A model generated the notes under the pieces. It made no database searches. It had not been told where the DNA came from and saw nothing but the letters and a program-made list of their open reading frames with translations. The position numbers and the translations under genes are program-made. From Primula veris (taxonomy: Eukaryota; Streptophyta; Magnoliopsida; Ericales; Primulaceae), in the NCBI GenBank assembly GCA_963682055.1, contig OY821745.1, positions 1,805,501-1,869,500 on the forward strand: a stretch of DNA of 64,000 bases, given 5' to 3'. Of this stretch, positions 57,628 through 64,000 are shown in pieces; the first letter of the stretch is position 1, and each line of letters opens with the position of its first letter.

Positions 57628-60600
57628 TTAAAACTGAGACCCCCTTCTGCTCCTACTGCTCCCAGGGCTACCGAGACTTCTTGAATTGGTGGAACTTTGT
57701 CCAAAAACGGGACTTTCTCGAACCCCACGAGGTGATCTACGAGGGGAAGTTGTCGTTGAGACATTGCTTTTTATAATTTCCCTCTCTAATAACTTTTCTT
57801 CCTCAGCTAATGTAGACAGCTGTTTATAAAAGATTGAAAAGGATATTAATGTGATTAGGAACACTGGACAATGCATTAAAAAGACGAACTTGACTACAAA
57901 GTTGACCACAAACATAAACCCAAACTGCGCTAACCTTCAGGGACAGTTACAATTATGTTAACTGACTTATGAACTAATTTCGATTTTTTACACCAACTTA
58001 CAAGAACTAGGAATTAATACACCGTCGCATTTTTTGCAATTCAGTACAATAAAGTGTACCAAATTGGTGAACAACATGGTATCAGGTATTAGTTAACAAA
58101 ATCATACATTTTATTTACTATTTTTTTAGTTCCTTTTTGTACTTGCAAACTATTCTCTCAGGTCTTTTTCCCCAAACTATGATTTCCTTGACTCTGTGGC
58201 AAGCAAAAGCAAAAATAGATATTACGCTAGCGTACTAGCTGCTAACTTTTAAAGGTTGGTGGTGTGTACACACTCAATATTCAATGACATGTTTGTGTAT
58301 GAAGCTGTAACTACCCAAACCATCAATAGCAATGTTTTCACATAGTGAATGAATGAGAGTAAATTCAATTTGTTTTATTAGTTACATACCCGCAATTCAT
58401 TTTCTCTTAACCGGGCTTGTAGAGCGTTTATGGCAGGATTCAAGCTGTGAAAGAGATGGAAAATCAATAGAAGATGCCAAAAGCTAAGCTCCAATTAAAG
58501 TAAAAACAATTGCGCAATTTGTTCTCACCAATACTCCATTAACTTGCACAAGGAAGCCTGATATGCTGATGTGTGATGGATGAAACTAAGGGGGTGCACA
58601 TTTCCATCCCTATTAACAAAACATCAATGAGACACAATACAGATATATTACAGTGATCACATGACAATAAAGGGAAATTCATAGTTTTGTAAACTAAATT
58701 TTACCAGATTTGGATTTTGTACACCAGTCTACAAAAATTAAGAATAAAATACACGACAGAGGAAAGCAAGCATGGATTGGGGCTAATTTAGAAAAAACCA
58801 TTGTATAAGTACTAGAATAGGAACACAAGATTTATATAGTGTATAAAATTATAAAAAGTGATAGAAGGTTGTAATTTTTTATTAGTTAGTATTTTATTTT
58901 AAGTGTCTTTTTTTTTCTGATCGAGTAAAATAACTATACTAAAATCATTAAGAAATGAAGCGTCAGTGTAGTAATTACAGAGAGCAACAACCCAATAAAA
59001 TGAAAATATAGAAAAACGGAATTAAGATGGCAACCATGTGACGGACCTCATACTTTGTAAAATCGCTTGATTATATGCTGCTTGTTCTTCCTCAAACAGT
59101 ACACGTTGCAAATTTACAAATGAAGCCAATGGGGAATCAAGCTTCAGAAGAGAGAAAGCTGGCAAAACATAAAGAGGGATCTCCTTCCTTGTGTACTCTG
59201 CACCACTGTGATTAAACAAAAATTATTGTTGAAGAAAAAAATCTCGAAAATGCGGTCAGCCAACCCCTAATAGCCATGAAGTCAAAAGGCATTCAAGAAC
59301 TAAAAAACTAAAAGCGAGTGTTGTTTATATATATCATACAAAGACCTATACACAGATTTGTGAGTTCGCAGCAATTCTCACACAAAAAGTAAAACCTTTG
59401 ATTGGTTAATAACTTAATATTGTCTAGAGTCCACCCCTACCTCATAAATCTGTTTGGATATGCCTATTTACCATTGTCGATAAAAAATTCAAACTAAATT
59501 GACAAGAAACAAGTTTTCTCTAAACACTGAAGCTTCTCTGAAAGTAATAGTAGCACATTGAGTAGCTAAGGAACAAATTGTTAAACAACACCCTGATTTT
59601 TCAACTAGCTTCATCGGTTTTATATTCTTGTTTACACTTGCATATAAATTAGTCTCACATGCTGAAGAAGGAAACCATTACAGCTGAGAAAACTGAATCA
59701 GTAGACGAGAGGCAAAAGGTTGACCCAGCTCTCTTCAATTCTCACTAGGTTCTTAAACTATATCAACTAGAGAAAATTAGGTTAAAGAAAAGACTGACAA
59801 TTCTATAAACATTTTCCTTGTTTAACATAGTTATGTTATATATTCAATAAATTTTGAGGAGATCAATCCATGACAATGATGTTGAGCCAGCCACGAATGA
59901 CGAAAAATGACAAGGCAATCAATGGTTTAAGATGACATCTAATTGTTATTTTGTTATTCAAGCAATACATACATAAAGATGAAGAGAAACGAGTAATTAT
60001 GTAACCAAATAGATACTAATTGTGTACCTTATCTCAAGATTAGAACGAAGCAAAGCTTCTTGCATACTATCTGACATGTCCATGGGGTCAAAATCAACTA
60101 AAGCATTATCTAAAGAACCAGTTTGAAAGTTCCCTCCTATTGTCTCTTTCCCTCGAGAACTGGCATCAGCGCTAGCAAAGAAACCTCCTAAATCAGATCC
60201 ACTAACCTAGCCAAATAGAAACATATGTGAGTAATTAAATACGAAGAAGGGAAATCGCGTTAAAAAATGAATAAAAATAAGAGATAGAGGTTGTTCTAAA
60301 CTTAATAACATGACTTGAATAGCATACTGTTCTAGTACATAGCCAGATACTTTCAATTTGCATTCAGACGGCAACCCGATACATTACAAAGTACCAAAAA
60401 CAGTCTAAAGATTCGTTCATGAACTTAAAAAAAAGGTTTTGGAAATATGAAACAATTAGGAAAACATGAGGAATTGAGTCTTTGAGACATAAAATATTTT
60501 TATCATCAAGCTGCTAAGTGCCTGAGCCAGCGTTTTAATCCTCGGGCTGCTAAATACAAATTGTTACTTTTGAGGGATTGCAAACCATAATGTTTCTGAA

Positions 60601-63600
60601 TTCATTGGAGAAATCCCTAAAAGAAAAATAGAACTTTTGTAAATTGTGGGATAGCGTAGACTTCCAAAAAAAGGACACGTGTAAAATATAGTATTATAGA
60701 ACTTTCGAGGTAATGTAACTCCACACATGCAGCTGATAGGTGAATTACATCTATATAGAGGGTAAAGCATTTTAATAAATTTTAAGCACTGAAATCATTC
60801 TTTGCAAAATATAGAAATGAAAGCTACAGTTCTCAAATAGTCATTAGCACAAATACCATAATTTTGTTTCCCTTTTCTGGAGAAGTAAGAAAAATAAATA
60901 GTCTCATAAATGTATCTGAACACACCGACCGTAAACTACAGATAAGTCCAAAATTAAATCTTCATCATCTAAAATAACTGCCATCCTATTGAAACTTTTT
61001 ACCAACTAATTTTCCCAATTAAATAAACAGTAATTTCAGAATACCTTTGAAGGTACAATGGCTCTTGAATCAGCAGTGTCTTGTTCAAAAATTTCTATTC
61101 TTTGAGAGCCAGAGGCATTTTCAGAGGTACTCACAGATGACTCGAGGTCTATAAATGCACTTTTATTTACAGGGGAAATAGGATCCGCTTTTGAAATTTG
61201 AATTTGCTTGCCATCTAAAGACTGGAAAGCAATAACTTGGATTCTGCCAACCTGAACAATTAAAAATGATAGTCACTCATCTATAGATTATACTGATAAA
61301 AAGTTCTACCAAGTAATTTAACTCAAAATCTCCTATGGGACGATATCCATCTAGATGCTTGAGTGTTATTTCTCATTACTCCTTTTCTCCGAAATAGCTG
61401 TCGTTATTTCAATGTGGGAAGTCCGAATTTAAATGAGAGCTTCCCAAGAAGCAGTTATAAATGATACAGTTTCACTTGTCCCCTATCATTGAGATTGGTG
61501 CAAGTACAGAAAATTCTTTCCTGAATTAAGTGAAGGCTTATCTTGACAAAATTATATGTGAGTACTGTTTACGTCCCGGGATGATAGTTTTGCTTTTCTT
61601 TCTTGTCCATCCCAAATTAAAGGCTATTTTTTTCAAAGTAGATTTCTATATATGCCCCTATTAATTGTGGATTGGTACTTTAATAAGCCACCATAAGTAG
61701 TATCTAGGGGTGTAAAAATTGCAAATTATAAACATGTCAATGTCTGTATGCTTATTTTTGTAGGATAGAGGGAATACTAGAATTCTTTAAAATAAAGATT
61801 CACAAAAGTTTATCTGATTTAGTAAAGGGGAAGCAACTAAACACTGATAAAGACTATGCATGCATAACTCAAACCTTGTGCGCATCCTCGCTAAAACAAG
61901 AGAATATCAATCCAATAAATCCAGAATCTAGAAGTTGGTACATGGCCTGAGTCCGCACATCTGCAGAACATAAAATAATTATTACGCTAAGATTGTTTTG
62001 TAAAGGAACCAAATAATTTCACCACGTATAGAAACTCAAAAGCGCAAAATGTCAAGAAGACCTCACAACTTAGCCTAAAATTTTTGCAGTTCACACGTAA
62101 TAACAAATAATATAGATCCCCAAACATGAACGCCTAATAGAAAACTTTGTAAACAATATGGCAAATGACTATCTAAAGCCTCAAAATCAGTATAGGATCG
62201 GGTCCGTCGCAGATCGACAGATGAAATAGTATGCAACAGTACTGTGTTAAAATGAGATTTTGGTCAAGTACCTAAGCAGCTTCACCTCGAACCGGAACAT
62301 TATATATCTTGTCTAAACTTTCTATTCTATCTTCTACAAAAGAAGTGTTGACTATGGTACTTTACTACAGATCTATAATGTACTTTTAATTGTCACCCAA
62401 TACCAAAGGACGCAACAGGTACAGAAAATCAACCTCATGCTCTAAGTTTAAGAACTTGACCCATTTTCTAAGTTACAAATATGAATAAGCAGAAATTAAG
62501 CTTACCAACATGAGATGGAAGAACAGTGATATGAGGATGTGAATGGTACCACCCAATTACTCGAGTCTTACGGCCTGTTTCTGTTGACATTTTGTGCTCT
62601 GTAGTTAAGTAATTCAAGTCCAGAACCAATGATACATTTTTTCTTCCGAGAAACCAGAACCAATGATACAGTTCTTTGGTGTACACTCGAAAGTGATTCA
62701 GAAAACAGCAAAAAGGAAAAGAAAAAATTGAACAGTAACACGTTTGTCGTATTTCCATGTAACCATCTCGAGGATTTCATCCAACTAACCAAACATAAGC
62801 TAAAGTAGTTTTAAACTGATCATTTTTATAGGTAATGTACTTTCTTAGTGCACAGTTTAAGTACAGGTACTGACAGAGATCTCAAAGGGGTTTACAATTT
62901 CATTTGGTTCTTATTTATTACACTAAAACTCCTGAGATCAAACTGCCAGAGCCAGAGCTGCTACAAGCTGATAGCATTTTCAAAAGGCTGGAATTGTAAT
63001 GTTGGCCATAGAATTTATAAATGGCTGAGAGAATTATTAAAAAAACCCATGCATAAAACAAAAAAGGGCGGCCAGTAATACACACAAAAATTTATGAGAC
63101 AACACATCTATAATGTTTTATCCGAAATCATGATCGACTTTTTCCTCAAGTGAAGGTGTATGGCGGTTATTGGAGTCGTGAAGACCCAAATGTTGAGGAT
63201 AAGTTTCAGTCCAAGCAAATTAATTTATTTGTTCTTGCAAAAAAATTCCCTTCATGTATTAATCAGAATTCATATCTGCCTTTGGAAGTTGGCTGAATAT
63301 CCAACGGCTGAGATGGCAATTTCAGCCACTACAATTGCAAAAATAATTTGCAGCAACTAATCATAAGAAAAGGATTCCCTTGTTCTCATAAATGCATGTA
63401 AATGAATAGTGGAGAGCAGCGCTGGTTTATAAGCATTTAAAGAAGGTATGTAACACCATCCCCCCTCCCCCTTTTGGATAAGCATTATCACAATTCTCTA
63501 TTAATAAAGATGCACATGAAAAGGAGAAAATAGAAGCAACTGAAAGGATATCTCAGCTTGGATAGAAGCGGCAGTCAATTGTTCCGGATTAGTTTCAACT

Positions 63601-63677
63601 CTGTCTTTCTTCCGATCACAGCGTGGTTGTGGTGATGCTCCCCATATTAAAGCCGTCTCACCCCCATTTTTTGATGG
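57628..63677 (-). CDS. BRCC36: BRCC36-type Lys63-specific deubiquitinase (first exon off window)
   Basis: Nine exons on the minus strand: 63677-63552, 62593-62506, 61960-61875, 61251-61045, 60206-60028, 59205-59047, 58609-58529, 58444-58390, 57819-57628. They join in frame to 390 residues plus stop. The catalytic JAMM/MPN+ motif is in exon 62593-62506 and the next: GWYHSHPHITVLPSHVDV gives the zinc-binding His-x-His and Ser-x-x-Asp. GLIFSCFSEDAHKVGRIQVI follows. The C-terminal half has a low-complexity linker, DMSDSMQEALLRSN, a helical region (VNLQRVLFEEEQAAYNQAIL, and ALQARLRENELRLSTLAEEE) and a Ser/Arg-rich tail. BRCC36 cuts Lys63-linked ubiquitin chains in nuclear BRCA1-A and cytosolic BRISC complexes, acting in DNA repair. 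The N-terminal exon with the conserved Glu of the active site lies beyond position 64000. The gene converges on LEA2. All introns are GT-AG except the first one in the window, noted separately. Confidence 0.93.
62594..63551 (-). other. Putative U12-type AT-AC intron in BRCC36
   Basis: No GT donor or AG acceptor gives the conserved frame here. The intron instead begins ATATCCTTT (63551 downward), a perfect match to the U12 AT-AC 5' site. It ends in AC (62595-62594), with TTACTTAAC as branch site, one base off the TTCCTTAAC consensus. The branch A (62605) lies 11 bases from the end, inside the usual U12 distance. Splicing joins ...QAE to KMSTETGR, matching the expected alignment of the family with no gap. 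Confidence 0.8.
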
Positions 63678-64000
63678 CTAAAACAAATAACAGACTAAGA
63701 AATACTAGAAGAAGCAAAACAATACGAAGCTCAAACATAAAGAATGAAAGAATTATGAAAAGCATCTTCTTTTATTTCCAAAGCGATTTGGAATAGAAAC
63801 AATCACTAAGATATTTGAGTATGTAAAATAAAAGAAGCTATACAAAATGTGCTAGATGCATATGCTGAACTATTTTTCCAAAACTAAATCTTACTTTCGC
63901 TATCGTAATTAGTTGGGCCGTCATAACATTTTATACCAAAACACTAGCCAAATCATCATGTTTCGAAGATAGGAGAGGCATACATGCAGGATGTCTTTTT

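Overview
The window is nuclear DNA of a flowering plant, most likely a eudicot. It is strongly AT-rich, its genes are split by AT-rich introns, and it carries plant-specific families: DUF1644, LEA proteins, F-box/PP2 and F-box-associated proteins, a Ty1/copia element with an initiator-Met tRNA primer site, and CACTA- and hAT-type MITEs. The species cannot be named from the sequence alone. There are no tRNA, rRNA or CRISPR loci.

Layout. 0-2.4 kb: a 194-bp CACTA MITE and a single-exon DUF1644 zinc-finger gene (minus strand). 6.9-7.9 kb: a two-exon LEA gene with DRE and ABRE promoter motifs. 10-50 kb: an F-box-rich region built from a repeated module. Each module has a three-exon F-box/PP2 gene facing an F-box-associated (FBA) F-box gene, and in two copies a dead EF-Ts copy lies between them. 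The module occurs inverted at 10.1-15.0 kb (gene A, with only an FBA fragment), direct at 16.1-36.3 kb (gene B, with FBA units amplified in tandem) and direct at 36.9-50.2 kb (gene C, with an FBA gene at 48.95-50.23 kb). In the central module the FBA gene sits in a 3.7-kb tandem array of three units plus one partial unit. Only the third unit keeps the F-box; units 1 and 2 share a deletion of about 570 bp that removes the F-box and promoter. A young but defective copia element (42,940-47,173) has landed in the right module, and the matching empty site can be read in the central one.

50.3-54.4 kb: two copies of a long-inverted-repeat element with a minisatellite core; related, truncated copies close each unit of the tandem array. 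55.0-56.9 kb: a second LEA-like gene with four exons and a seed-type RY motif. 57.6-64 kb (minus strand): most of a BRCC36-type JAMM deubiquitinase, whose first exon lies off the right edge. One of its introns looks like a minor-spliceosome (U12) AT-AC intron.

How the genes relate. The stable single-copy genes (DUF1644, two LEAs, BRCC36) lie outside the F-box region. Inside it, F-box/PP2 and FBA proteins would act as substrate adaptors of SCF ubiquitin ligases. The region looks like a birth-and-death F-box cluster reshaped by inverted and tandem duplication, deletion and repeated transposon insertion.
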